A stretch of DNA of 64,000 nucleotides from Diploptera punctata. Taxonomy: Eukaryota; Arthropoda; Insecta; Blattodea; Blaberidae. The translations under genes and the position numbers were made by a program. The notes beneath the pieces were generated by a model, which searched no databases, was not told the DNA's origin, and saw only the letters and a program-made list of their open reading frames with translations. Positions within the stretch are counted from its first letter, which is position 1. Every line of letters begins with the position of its first letter. Shown here piece by piece: positions 52,880-63,797 of the stretch. The DNA lies in contig JASPKZ010008351.1 of assembly GCA_030220185.1 (NCBI GenBank), positions 2,231,001 through 2,295,000 of the forward strand, read 5' to 3'.

Positions 52880-54073
52880 TCATGGCGTCCATTGATGAAA
52901 TTCCGTGATTGTTGATTTCTTTAGTGACATCACCTCTTGTGCTGCCATCTTTCGTTGGGATTATAAATTTTGTAATTAAATTTTTATCCACCGGAATATC
53001 GAAATTCATAGATCGATATTTATTCTTCTGAATGAATATCAATTCCCAAATTGTCAATTCCAACGGTTTATCCAACTGTTTTAAAAGTTCGCTTCTTTTT
53101 CAATTTTATGATGTTCTAGTAAACTATGTGCAGCAATTGCTGATTTTTCAATTTCACAATTTTTAATATTTCTAAAATGTTCTTTAGTGCGTGTTTCTAA
53201 ATTCCTTTTTGTTTTTCCTATGTATACTTTGCTACAATCATTACAATTAATTTGATAAATTCCAGATTTCTTACTGTCTGGGATGTTGATTTTTTTATTG
53301 GTATTTAAAAAGTTTTTCCAGACTAAATTTATTTATTGGTGCCAAAGTAATGTTGTATTTGTCAAATATTAAAAGGAGAAAATTTTAAGAAAGAATATGA
53401 AAACATCCTAAATATAGCTAGATTAAATGGTTTTAAAAAGGATATAATATCTAACAAATTAAAGAAATTCAGAAAGATAAAACAACTTAAAGAATGCTCT
53501 ACCCTACAAATGGTTAGTAACGAAAAGAAGAATTTCAAGAAAATTACTTACCATCCAATAGTACATGGGAAATTTCAAAAAAATATTTGACAAATACAAC
53601 ATTACTTTGGCACCAATAAATAAATTTAGTCTGGAAAAACTTTTAAATACCAATAAAAAAATCAACATCCCAGACAGTAAGAAATCTGGAATTTATCAAA
53701 TTAATTGTAATGATTGTAGCAAAGTATACATAGGAAAAACAAAAAGGAATTTAGAAAACACGCACTAAAGAACATTTTAGAAATATTAAAAATTGTGAAA
53801 TTGAAAAATCAGCAATTGCTGCACATAGTTTACTAGAACATCATAAAATTGAAAAAGAAGCGAAACTTTTAAAACAGTTGGATAAACCGTTGGAATTGAC
53901 AATTTGGGAATTGATATTCATTCAGAAGAATAAATATCGATCTATGAATTTCGATATTCCGGTGGATAAAAATTTAATTACAAAATTTATAATCCCAACG
54001 AAAGATGGCAGCACAAGAGGTGATGTCACTAAAGAAATCAACAATCACGGAATTTCATCAATGGACGCCATGA

Positions 54074-54110
54074 CTGATGAAGGACATGATTTTGTCTGAA
54101 ACCGTCGGTA
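54074..54110 (+). ncRNA. Hammerhead ribozyme core (full consensus)
   Basis: Mirror copy of 52843-52879; the coding peptide MTDEGHDFV is translated from the ribozyme itself. Confidence 0.85.
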
Positions 54111-54383
54111 TCAAAGAAGTTTGAAAATGTATGAGGTGAGTCAATTAAAATATGTTCTCCATTCATTATTAATAATATAACCTCATAATGTTTACTTCCC
54201 GATATTAATTTAAATATTTTGATTTATATTTAATTAATGTTGGGAAGTAAACATTATGAGGTATAATCATTAAAATTCATCGGAGAACATATGATTTACT
54301 CTAAATTTAAGGAATTAAATATATAATATGTACAAGGTATAAAAAACGAGAAAAAATTATTAATGACATAGTATAAATTTAAA

Positions 54384-54663
54384 TAAATAAAGAGAATATT
54401 TAAATTAATATTGGGAAGTAAACATTATGAAGTTATATCATTAATAGTGAGTGGAGAACATATTTTAATCGACTCACCTCATACATTTTCAAACTTCGTT
54501 GATACCGACGGTTTCAGACAATATCTTGTCCTTCATCAGTGGACGCCATGATTGATGAAGGACATGATATTGTCTGAAACCGTCGGTATCAAAGAAGTTT
54601 GAAAATGTATGAGGTGAGTCGATTAAAATATGTTCTCCACTCACTATTAATAAATAAAGAGAA
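54384..54663. mobile_element. PLE foldback, short, with hammerheads
   Basis: Flanks TAAATAAAGAGAA at 54384-54396 and 54651-54663. Cores at 54503-54539 (-; canonical) and 54552-54588 (+; TTGATGA). Left tail attgggaagtaaacattatg is shared with other PLE ends, including the loose fragment at 54230-54300. Confidence 0.8.
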
Positions 54664-55194
54664 ATTAATTATTAGACAACAGGTAACTGTATAAGCGTGA
54701 CTTAAAGGTGCCAAGTGTGCGGCAACCCCTGATATCTTGAGGAAGGAAATTCCACTAGCGGGCAGAGACTACTGTGAAGGAAGTAGAATAAGAGGAAGTG
54801 CTATGAAGAGGATTGTTAGCATACTGTTATCTTGTGACCTAGTGTCAATATTGTGGTAAGAGGATAACTTCTCAAATCTGGACGCCAGGTAAGTAGGAAT
54901 GTAGGAATTCAGAAGCTTGTAAAGAAGAGAATGCAATTTACGTCTGTCAGTAAGACAGAGCCAAGAAAGGTTATTAAAGTGTTCGGAAATATGGTCATAA
55001 CGGCGGATACTGAGTATGGTCGTAGGCACCTGAACCTCCCGAATACGAGACTCTAACGTTACCGCTTGAGGCAGCTCTTTAATTCTCCCTGGGTTTGGTA
55101 TGATTTCTCATATTATTTGTCATGAAAGAGGTAAAAAGGAGGCTTTCGGTAACGTATGACTCGATATCAGTTTTTTGCTTACTTAATACAGGCT

Positions 55195-55740
55195 TTCCAC
55201 TTTACAGCAGTTTGCCCTTGATTCCTGCTTTCCAGAGACTCCTATCTTCCCATTGACCATCTTCCATACCCCTCTTCATCATGGCATCATATATTCCCTC
55301 ATACCATGCTCTTCTACTTCTCTCCCTCCTCCTTCTGCCTGGTACCATCCAATCCAACACCTGTTTAGGCCACTGGTCTTCCGACATCCGTTGTACATAT
55401 CCATACCACTGTAGAGCTTCTCTTTGTTATCTTATCGATAACAGTTTCTTGTGCATCCATTTCCTGTCTGATATATGTATTTCGAATATGTTGTAGCCTG
55501 GATATTCTCATACTTCTCCGTAATCCATCCATTTCTGTCGCCAAGATTCTTTTCTGCATCCTTTCATTTATTGTCCAGCTTTCTGATCCATATGTAAGTA
55601 TACTTTCTATTATTGTCTGTATAATCTCTTTTTTTGTTTTTCTGGTGAAAATTTCTATTCCATAAAAGACCATTCAGGGATCTAATCGCCTTCCTTGCAC
55701 AATTTACTCTGGCTTTTTTACAAGTACCAGATTTATCTAT
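55195..55740 (-). mobile_element. LINE 3' fragment (fourth family)
   Basis: Minus frame 55365-55673 (YGIEIFTRKTKKEII, LTYGSESWTINERMQ, EMDGLRRSMRISRL) and, after a frameshift, 55202-55387 (WPKQVLDWMVPGRRRR, RAWYEGIYDAM). Confidence 0.8.
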
Positions 55741-55744
55741 TATA

Positions 55745-56245
55745 GATCCAAGATATATATCAGTTTTTTATTTCTCTAAATAGATTGTAGATGTGCTTTA
55801 AGCATTATGCTTTTGACACGTCAAGTGGTCCCGTAAAATAAGTTAATGTTCGAATACAACAATACGAGAACATGTGGAGTAGAGCAACATGTCTTAGCAC
55901 AAAACCAGATGAAGCACGAGGAAGTGAAATGTGTTTGTTACTTGGTGTGTTTCCTGCAATTAAGACTAACAATAAGCAAGGAAGACAGCAATTCGTATCT
56001 ACAGGTCAGACAACTCCTAAATACCTTTGCTTCAGGGTGTTTCATTCAAGTAGAACACACAAAATATAAGGCACAGCTATTACATTAATTTTGTTGAATT
56101 GATATCAAGATAATAACTTTTACAATTTGACTGACAGACTTCATGATTCTGTTCACATCCTTGCATCATTAAACGGGGAATTACTATCTCTTAAACCGAC
56201 ATTGAGGGATATTAAGGCATGTGCAGCCTTGGAAATAATAGTTGG
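55745..56245. other. No gene recognised
   Basis: Two overlapping ORFs of 65-80 codons at 55846-56088 have no recognisable motif. The phrase near 55775-55820 is shared, reversed, with about 47095-47155. Confidence 0.4.
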
Positions 56246-56249
56246 CGCA

Positions 56250-56650
56250 AGGTAATTTAATTTGTTTTTTCATTATTTAATAAAAATAGTTTTAAGATTT
56301 GTTAATATATTTACCTAATGCCTTGTATAAAAAGCGATAGATTATTTCATCATAGTTTATTACTTTCTTTATATTATTATTTTCTTTCTTTTCATTTTAT
56401 GTATAGTAGATTCGAGCTGTTATTCCTTTTTGTATTCATTCTATCATTAATTTAGTTTTAATTGTATTTAATTTTATTGTATTATTAGACAATATTTTCA
56501 TTATTATTCAATTTGACAGATAATTAATTGTTTAGTATGATTATTATTGTAATTTTTTGTATTTATATGTAACATATGTTTGTCCTGGTGAGTGGAAGAG
56601 AAGGCCACATGGCCTTAACTCCACCAGGCTAAATTAATCTATTTTATTCT
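56250..56650 (+). mobile_element. LINE 3' UTR fragment
   Basis: Shares gatttgttaatatatttacc and gagtggaagagaaggcc with 59500-60030. Confidence 0.7.
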
Positions 56651-56899
56651 AATAAAGACGCCAGAAAATTAATATTAATATTAATAAAATTAAAATTAAT
56701 ATTAATAATTTTCAAGTCCCAGAACGAAACCATAGCGCATGACCAGAGGTCGGTTGTTTGGTTCACAAGTATACAACTATTTGAGAAACTAAAATCCACT
56801 CTATTTCGTTATGTGTCGTGCAATGGAAAATAATTTCGCGTATAGAAGTAGTGCAATAAATGATGTAAATAAAACAAAGCAAAAAATAAAACAAAACAA

Positions 56900-57400
56900 A
56901 GAAAACTAGTTGAGATAAGGACGAGAGAGAGAAACAAAAGCATGGCAGCGGGATCGAACACGCGACCTCCAGCATGGGAAATAGAAGCCCCTTTCACTAG
57001 ACCACAATCGTTCCCTCCTAGAAGCTGTCTGTATGAAGCGATGCAATACTCCAGGACTTACTTGTACAATGAAATTATATATTAACTTGTCTTAATTTAA
57101 ATTAATCAGACACATTTTACATTATTAGTGAAAATAAATAATTTTGTTATGCCTTGTGTTTTTTAAACAAAGTAACGAGATTTTACAATCGTTATCCATT
57201 ATATATATGAACTGTTTCCTTTAATTAATTAATTTTCATATATATATAAATTCATTTATATATCGTAGCCTAGTAACGTATGGGCATTATAAAAAATAAC
57301 CGCGTTATTAAATAAAATCCTGACTAGAATCGAACCTGGGTCTGCGCCGTCGCAAGAAAGCATCTTACCGACTGCTCTACTGAAGTGAAAGATACAAATA
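56900..57400 (-). repeat. Two tRNA-like SINE heads
   Basis: Reversed B-box phrases gtgttcgatcccgc (about 56955) and aggttcgattctag (about 57325), each with an A-box-like partner. 56650-56900 and 57400-57850 show nothing firm. Confidence 0.4.
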
Positions 57401-57849
57401 CTCCATCAGAAGTAAGAGCTAATTTACTATTGATTGGTTTAAGAGACCATTACTTGCTTTTAGTTATCTGATAACTATCTTAACTTAGAAATTCAATTAA
57501 TGCATTTATTTGTTTAAATTCTTTCAATAACGATTGGGTATAATTCTATAATTGGCCCCTTATGCCGCCGGATTTGACCTCAAAAGGAGACAGCACATGT
57601 AACAACTTATTCGTGTGAAACGCTCTTCAAAACTTTTAACTTTCCACCATCAAGAGTTGCGCCATCATTTTTTCAAAGGCTGTACATGAAATATTATTAA
57701 ATTTAACTACTTTTTATACTGCCAATTTATTAGTGATATAGTATAATTTGAGAATTATTTCAAAGGCTCATACAATTATTGTAGCTCTGTAAGTTACATA
57801 ATTATTTGACGTTTTTACTTAACGACGCTCTTAAAAGTTCATGTAATTA

Positions 57850-58155
57850 GCTTCGCAGTTCAAATCTGAATGAAAGAATGGACTCATTTTGCTGATTGGC
57901 CTCTTACTTCAGGCTTAAAGTTCTTTTACGTGCCATAACATCTACTTCCTTTCGGAAGAAATCATTTATGTTTATTTTATTTATAAGTTATTTTTATTTA
58001 GCGACCCTCTTTACCAGCTAAAGATCTAGCATCCGAAATAATCCATATTCAGGATTTTTTACGCTCTTAAAAATCCTTCGATCCCGTTTGGATTTGAACC
58101 CGCTATTCTCGAAAACAGAGGCGAGAATGGTAACTACAAGTACACCACGACGAAA
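57850..58155 (-). mobile_element. SINE-D relative
   Basis: Reversed: cgtcgtggtgtacttgtag head, gggttcaaatccaaacggg, then atcgaaggatttttaag; matches 47880-48196 in order. Confidence 0.6.
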
Positions 58156-58184
58156 CTATATTTATCGTTAAGGTAGAATTTTTA

Positions 58185-58640
58185 TCACTCACCTCATATT
58201 GTTCTTATTTGACTATAAACTAGTTTCGGAACATAGTTTCTGTTCCATCCTCAGTATCGTCACGACCGTTGTTCTGTCGTCTTGAAGAGCCGTCCTTCGC
58301 TCCTTCCATTGGCTGACTGAAAAACCTCGAAATCAGGTCATTCTCACCGGGAATTTCAAAGTTCATCAATTTCTTCTTTTCGCTCTTTTGAATGTAGATC
58401 TTTTCCCAAACAGTAAGTTCTTTTGGTTTTTCTATTTGTTTTAATAATTTAGCTTCTTTCTCGATAAGATGTTTTTCAGACCATCCATGGGCAGCCACTG
58501 CAGATTTTTCTACTTCCCCTTTCTTGACATTCCTGAGATGTTCTTTCACTCTAGTTTTCAAAGTTCTCTTAGTTTTTTCCTATGTAGAATTTCTCACATT
58601 CTTCACATTTAATTTGATAAATCCTTGATTTGTTTTCTTC
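58185..58640 (-). mobile_element. PLE 3' fragment with ORF and hammerhead
   Basis: Minus frame 58220-58561: TRVKEHLRNVKKGEVEK, KELTVWEKIYIQKSE, MNFEIPGENDLISRFF. The nuclease start precedes it with a frameshift at about 58565. ORF ends inside the ribozyme (58218-58254). Confidence 0.85.
58218..58254 (-). ncRNA. Hammerhead ribozyme core (full consensus)
   Basis: CTGAGGA, extra T, helix II GGAACA/TGTTCC, GAAA, self-complementary ACTAGT, cleavage T. Confidence 0.85.
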
Positions 58641-58697
58641 TTTGGATGTGAAAATAGAGAAAAGCCCTCGCTGGCGTTAAAGCGTCTGTTTGTTGGA

Positions 58698-58734
<37 letters not shown>
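58698..58734. repeat. (TA)n microsatellite
   Basis: About 17 TA units. Confidence 0.95.
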
Positions 58735-58737
<3 letters not shown>

Positions 58738-58919
58738 TTATAGTAGGACTAAGAGAGCACTCCAGTCATGAGGTCATATATCTACTGTGACGGAGAACGC
58801 GAATTTAACTACAAAACATCGCTTTATGACCATTCTAGTTAAATTATAAACAAAAATTTCCAACATAACCTACCTGTTTAGAAGTAAATTAAAACAATTT
58901 TAGGCCTAAAAGAACGTAC

Positions 58920-59191
58920 CGAGATAAGTGTTGAGTCTGTGTAAGGAGTGCGCACCACGTGTTTCGTAGAAATGTAAATGTTCGTAACAGTCCGTAGCAC
59001 CAGGGCATGCGGCCCATATGGGACCATTGTTCCATATCAAATCGAAGCCACCTACACGTCTTTCAGTCCCTTTCAAACGTCCCTCCAGATCCAGTATGTT
59101 GAGTAGATCGGTCAGCATGTCGTACTTGAGACGGTAGTCATCACTGTCTGTCGCTGTCATCGAAGGCGATGCATTTACCTCCAGAAGCCAT
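58920..59191 (-). CDS. TTLL9: Tubulin polyglutamylase exon (TTLL9-like)
   Basis: Minus-strand exon with acceptor catcgtccaaacag and donor cg-gtacgt. It encodes [14 protein letters not shown] (the ATP-grasp motif of the TTLL family, with the metal-binding E and N), [18 protein letters not shown], and [18 protein letters not shown]. The last matches TTLL9 best among the family members I know (RVGGFDLMWNDGP type). It then reads [11 protein letters not shown] enzymes add glutamate chains to tubulin in axonemes, using ATP. Exon length 272; the first base finishes a CC-A proline codon and the last G opens the next codon. Other exons were not found here. Paralogue assignment is tentative; family membership is firm. 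Confidence 0.85.
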
Positions 59192-59379
59192 CTGTTTGGA
59201 CGATGAATAAATTTATTAGAGTTAAAGTGGTAAAGGAATATTCTTAAGTAAATCAGTTTAACTTAAATAAGCCACATTTTAATTAACATGTCATTTATTA
59301 CAATATTAATAATAAATGTCTAAAAATTTAAATTGAGATACTAAATTTAAAAGTACTCCGTGTGGTGCCGGGTTGTAGA

Positions 59380-60030
59380 ATATGCTAGAACATGGAATTC
59401 ACTTCCACCCTATGTCACAGACTGCCAAACTTTACCATCTTTCAGAAATAAATTGAAAATAAAATCACTAACAGAAACAACTCACTAATACTACTTTTTA
59501 AGAATTAATAATGCGTTTTTGCATTATTTAATAAAAATATACTTAGGATTTGTTAATATATTTACCTAATGCCTTGTATAAAAAGCGTAGATTAATTCAT
59601 TGTAGTTTATTACTTTCTTTGTATTTTTTTTCTTTTCTTTTTATGTATAGTAGATTCGAGCGGTTATTCCTTTTTTTATTCATTGTATCATTAATTTAAT
59701 TTTAATTATATTTAGTTTCATTCTATTATTATATATTAATTTCATTATTATTCAATATGACAGATAATTAATTGTTCAATGACTATTATTGTAACTTTTT
59801 TTTGTATTCATATGTAACATATGTTTGTCCTGTTTAATATGACTATTATTGTAATTTTTTTTGTATTCATGTGTAACATATGTTTGTCCTGTTTAATATG
59901 ACTATTATTGTATTTTTTTTGTATTCATATGTAACATATGCTTGTTCTGGTGAGTGGAAGAGAAGGCCACATGGCCTTAACTCCACCAGTCTAAATAAAT
60001 CTATTCTATTCTATTCTATTCTAGTACCAT
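59380..60030 (+). mobile_element. LINE (CR1/Jockey-like) C-terminus and 3' UTR
   Basis: Short frame EHGIHFHPM/ NTWNSLPPYVTDCQTL-type end near 59395-59440, then a 3' UTR with a 58-bp unit present about three times (tttgtcctgtttaatatgac), ending in a (TCTAT)n tail. Confidence 0.7.
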
Positions 60031-60545
60031 CAGACTTCCCCCTGTCGTAAAAGGCGACTAATAGGAGCAGCAAACCGCTGTCCTTAACCTTTCATTTCAT
60101 AACCTTCCTATACCCCTGGGGATTCTGGGTGGACTGAGTAGCTCACAATCTCCAATTACCTTTCCTAAATTGTCCATTTGATATAAATAGTTACTGCTGG
60201 TCAGTGAACTAGGAGGTGCATCAATGCTGAGTAGATGTACTAATAAATACCTGTCTTATGACACAAGGCATTATAACAGCCACCTGACCAGTAAGCCAAG
60301 ACCCTAGGGAATTGGTTCGGGCGAAGCCTGGCGCCCTCAAACGAGGCCATCTCAGCTAGGGTATGGTACCCCATCCGAAGACTCCCTGGCCCTCCAGGTT
60401 GGGGGTTAGGCATGCGGCTGACGACGCATGCTGAAAAACCGTCTTGTTAGGAACCCACATATGAAGCTTCGGCTGGAGGAGGTACATTGAGGAGGCGAAG
60501 GTCGTTATTGGGCTGTAGTACCATTTAAGAAGAAGAAGAAGAAAT
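60025..60545 (+). repeat. Insect LINE/SINE body with GAA tail
   Basis: Contains cctgtcgtaaaaggcgacta, a phrase common in insect retroposons, and ends gaagaagaagaag. No ORF. Confidence 0.5.
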
Positions 60546-60599
60546 TTAAAAGTGGATCATCCATTTTTATTCTTAAAAACTTTCTTACACCTTATCAGA

Positions 60600-62670
60600 A
60601 TATGTGAGCACAGATCCTACACTTAGACTGACACTTGATTGCTTAAATGGAATTGGAACATTAAGGATGAATGAGCCAAACACTTCAGCGTTCCTCATAG
60701 CCTTGCAACATGAATTGAAGATGTTTTGGTAGAACTCCAAAATTCGTGCTTCTTAGCACAAGGTATGGATCTTCCACAAACACTACCGGTGCTAGAAAAG
60801 AGGAGACCATTGTACCACAACAAAAGAAAATTGGAAACAAACTCCAAAAAAAAAAAAATAAGCAAGCCAATGCCAGTTGTGTCCACGGTACCGGCAGTAT
60901 CAGTATCAAACGAAGTTTCTATTCTTGCTGAACAAGCGACACTGCCGTGTCTACTCTCACATCCGCTGGACCAAATCGGACAACGGTGCTTTCAGTGGTG
61001 CGACTGTTACTAAAGCCCTCCAATGTATCTTAGTCACAAGTCCAGCCTAAGAATGACCCCGGCCACCACCTATAACTGAAATTGGGCATAGGACCTCTTT
61101 ACGATGAACAAAGAATTGAAAGAAAAAATAAAAGGTAACCTCAAGGTTGTAAATACAAGGGAGGGCATAAGATACTACGCATCCTCAGTGGGTGATTTCA
61201 GAATTATAAAATAACATTTTGATTCACTAGATAAGCAACATTACACTTACCTAAAGAAGAATGAACTTCCACTGAACTTCCAAAGAGACTTCCCTTCAAC
61301 ATCCCTATACAAGATATCTATGAAGAACTCCCTTAAACATCTCATCAAATACATCCGTCAACTCACCAAAAAAATATGGCGAAAACCAAATATCTTTACC
61401 CTTGTATATTCTGGGCTAGAGAATTTAACCTCTGGCCGAGATATATACAACCTTACTCGTCTCCTTTGCACAGTTGTGCCAATGGAATCATATAGACCGG
61501 CTCTGGATTCAAACAGTGCTTCAGGTGCCAGATGTTTAATCATACTTTCGCAGGATGTAGCCTGATAACGAAGTGTGTAATATGTGCAGAAGTACACAAT
61601 TATAAAAATTGCCCAGTAAAAGTTACGGCACTTACAGACAAAACATATTGAAATGTACAAACTGAGGTGGATCAGGCCATCCTGCTGCACAAGCTGCATA
61701 CCTAAAAAACAAGAACCTATCCCCGCACCTAAAGCATCTCAATCTAAAACCTTTGAATCCAAAAAGTTGATTCTTCTGTATCCTTTAGCAATATTGTAGC
61801 CCCTGGCACCTCAATAAAAAAATGTTACTGAAGTAAATGCTGCTCGTGTATATACCGGGCCTGTCACTCAACTTCCCCTCTCTGGCCAAGCCTGGAAAAT
61901 GTTTCATCAAATTGAGCCAATGTTAGCTGACCTTCAATCACCGATGGGACGTTTTCTACTTATGCCAAACTTAGAAAATTTATGTTTCGGCAGCCATATG
62001 TAGGTTCACACATGGAAGCTATCTCAATGTCATGACATTTAATTCCCAGAACATATTGACGAACTAATTACATTTATACATGAGAGAGATATTGATATTC
62101 TTCTGCTCAATGAAACTCATTTAAAGCCTAAAGACAAATTCAAAATTCCACATTATCGTATACGTATATCAAAATGACCGTCTAGATGGTTCCCTTGGAG
62201 ACATTACAATTTTCATTAAAACATCCATTAAGCATAGAGTAGCCACCATTCCGAGACTTCAATTTATTAAAGCCACTGGCATCATTCTTCCTATATCTCA
62301 CCGCGAAAATATTTTTATAGCATAAGTTTATAAATCCGATATTAAGCTTCTTACATGACACGACATAACTATTATGAGACCTGTCTCTTGCAGCTATTTG
62401 CTTGCGGGATATTTTAATACCAAACATCTCTTTTGGAACTGTCGTGTGCAGAATACCTCTTACCATACTTCAAACTTTGAGCCAAAATCATAACATAGAA
62501 ATCTCTGCCCCAAGGAACATACATTCTTCCGTCACCTGCTTATGGAATTGGTTCTGACATCTCTCGAAGAATGTCCATATCTCTCCTCCTGTCACTACTG
62601 TTACAGACACACTCGACTCAGTTCACATTCATATACTCTTTAAAATTTCACCATCTATTCAATTGTCTTC
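60600..62670 (+). mobile_element. Jockey-like LINE, decayed ORF1 and start of ORF2
   Basis: 60726-61013 encodes a basic stretch (HNKRKLETNSKKKK). Broken frames at 61130-61700 hold two CCHC-type knuckles (QCFRCQMFNHTFAGC; KCVICAEVHNYKNC), as in Jockey ORF1. From about 62040 the AP-endonuclease of ORF2 appears: ERDIDILLLNETHLKPK (catalytic E), IFIKTSIKHR, LAGYFNTKHLFWNC. Many stops and frameshifts; RT missing. Confidence 0.75.
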
Positions 62671-62674
62671 TCTC

Positions 62675-63079
62675 CTAAATGTACAACACACGCAGAGAGT
62701 TGTACATGCTTGTCAAGAATTCAGAAATGATCCAGGGGTTTTTGAAAGAATTCGACATTCATTGCAGAGACGAGCACATTATTGCACACAGATGCAAGGA
62801 AGACACTTTGAACACCTCCTTTAACAGGTAACCCATGAGTGAAGTGAACTGTGAACTAAATGAGATGAAAAAATAATAGTAAAGTCTAAATTCAAATTAA
62901 TTTGTACTAATTAGGACGATGTTTACAATGAAGTCAGTGGCGGCTTGTAACCATACGTTCGTAATTATCTCGCAAACGGCTCGTTTGCGGACCCATGTTT
63001 ACTGAGACATTGTTGCTTCTATTGTAGTGTACTTTCAACCATGTAAGTTTGCGCCATCCTTTTTGATACACCCTGTATA
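62675..63079 (+). mobile_element. Tc1/mariner-like 3' end
   Basis: Frame VVHACQEFRNDPGVFERIR, QGRHFEHLL then stop is the C-terminus of the transposase family seen at 43606. Ends at the terminal repeat ttttgatacaccctg before TA. Confidence 0.6.
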
Positions 63080-63565
63080 CGATCAATATAACATTATTAA
63101 GGAATAATCTTTCGCTTTTATTTCTTCATAGAAAACTGTGATCAGAGTGTGAACTTTCAGGCCGGTATTCAAGGACAAAGCTCTCTAGGCCACGCCATCT
63201 CCGTCTTCCGTAAGCTGAGGCTCTCATCTTTCAATTGTTCCCGGAAATCTTCTTCAAGATCATCATAGCAACTCCGGCCGTGAAAGCTTAAGTCAATACA
63301 TGTTCCCGGAAATAAATAGGCCTATCTTGTTATTATCGTCTCACTATGATGCTTAACAAGCGGCTCGCTTTGTTTCCCCGCAGCTGTTATATGTTATTAA
63401 AATACAAAGATCTCGACTGCCGCGACTAACACGATGTTGCCACATTGCTATTCTTCCCTCAGTTTCAATTAAAACTCGGAACGTGGAGCAGTTGATCCAG
63501 TTATAAAAGTATATACCGTAATTAATTGTTATAATTATTTATCAGTGATTTATTGTGGTATGTAG
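63080..63565. other. No gene recognised
   Basis: 63240-63300 carries the agatcatcatagcaactccg phrase of the foldback at 33995-34290. Nothing else stands out. Confidence 0.45.
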
Positions 63566-63567
63566 AT

Positions 63568-63568
63568 C

Positions 63569-63628
<60 letters not shown>

Positions 63629-63712
63629 AATATCTACATATTATATTTGTTTAATAGCCTATATAAGTGATTTCAACATGTGGTGGCCATGGGAAAATAT
63701 TTCAGGCCGAAC

Positions 63713-63795
<83 letters not shown>

Positions 63796-63797
63796 TA
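63568..63797. repeat. Two (AAT)n microsatellites
   Basis: About 20 units at 63568-63627 and 26 at 63716-63795, separated by 88 bp of unique sequence. Related short runs occur at 24374-24415. Confidence 0.95.

Larger units (their letters stand above)
52769..54226. mobile_element. Palindromic PLE pair, about 590-bp arms, 12-13-bp target duplication
   Basis: TATTTTGATTTA at 52769-52780 and 54215-54226. Left arm 52781-53370 (minus) mirrors right arm 53582-54172 (plus). The right copy is longer: 53372-53580 adds the RT-to-nuclease linker (ARLNGFKKDIISNKL). The arm reads INKFSLEKLLN, a GIY-YIG nuclease start (GIYQINCND..KVYIGKTKRN, about 53688-53755), then, past a frame break, the C-terminus LELTIWELIFIQKNK and MNFDIPVDKNLITKF. 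The C-terminal peptide is identical in both arms (52854-53075 and 53878-54099). No RT core is present, so it cannot move on its own. Confidence 0.9.
52615..55045 (-). mobile_element. CR1/Jockey-like LINE 3' region, invaded by PLEs
   Basis: Minus frame 54769-55029: RRYDHISEHFNNLSWL, RRKLHSLLYKLLNS, YLASRFEKLSSYHNID; then WNFLPQDIRGCRTLG-like sequence at 54690-54790 and the 3' UTR (ggccttaaggccttgtctgcc) at 52620-52690. The gap between is filled by PLE insertions at 52769-54226, about 54230-54300 and 54384-54663. Confidence 0.75.

Noticed and set aside
55846..56088. Plus ORFs of 65-80 codons
   Set aside because: No motif, no splice signals, and two overlapping frames of equal quality: chance.
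62182..62466. 94-codon minus ORF
   Set aside because: Antisense shadow of the decayed Jockey-like endonuclease, whose motifs read on the plus strand.
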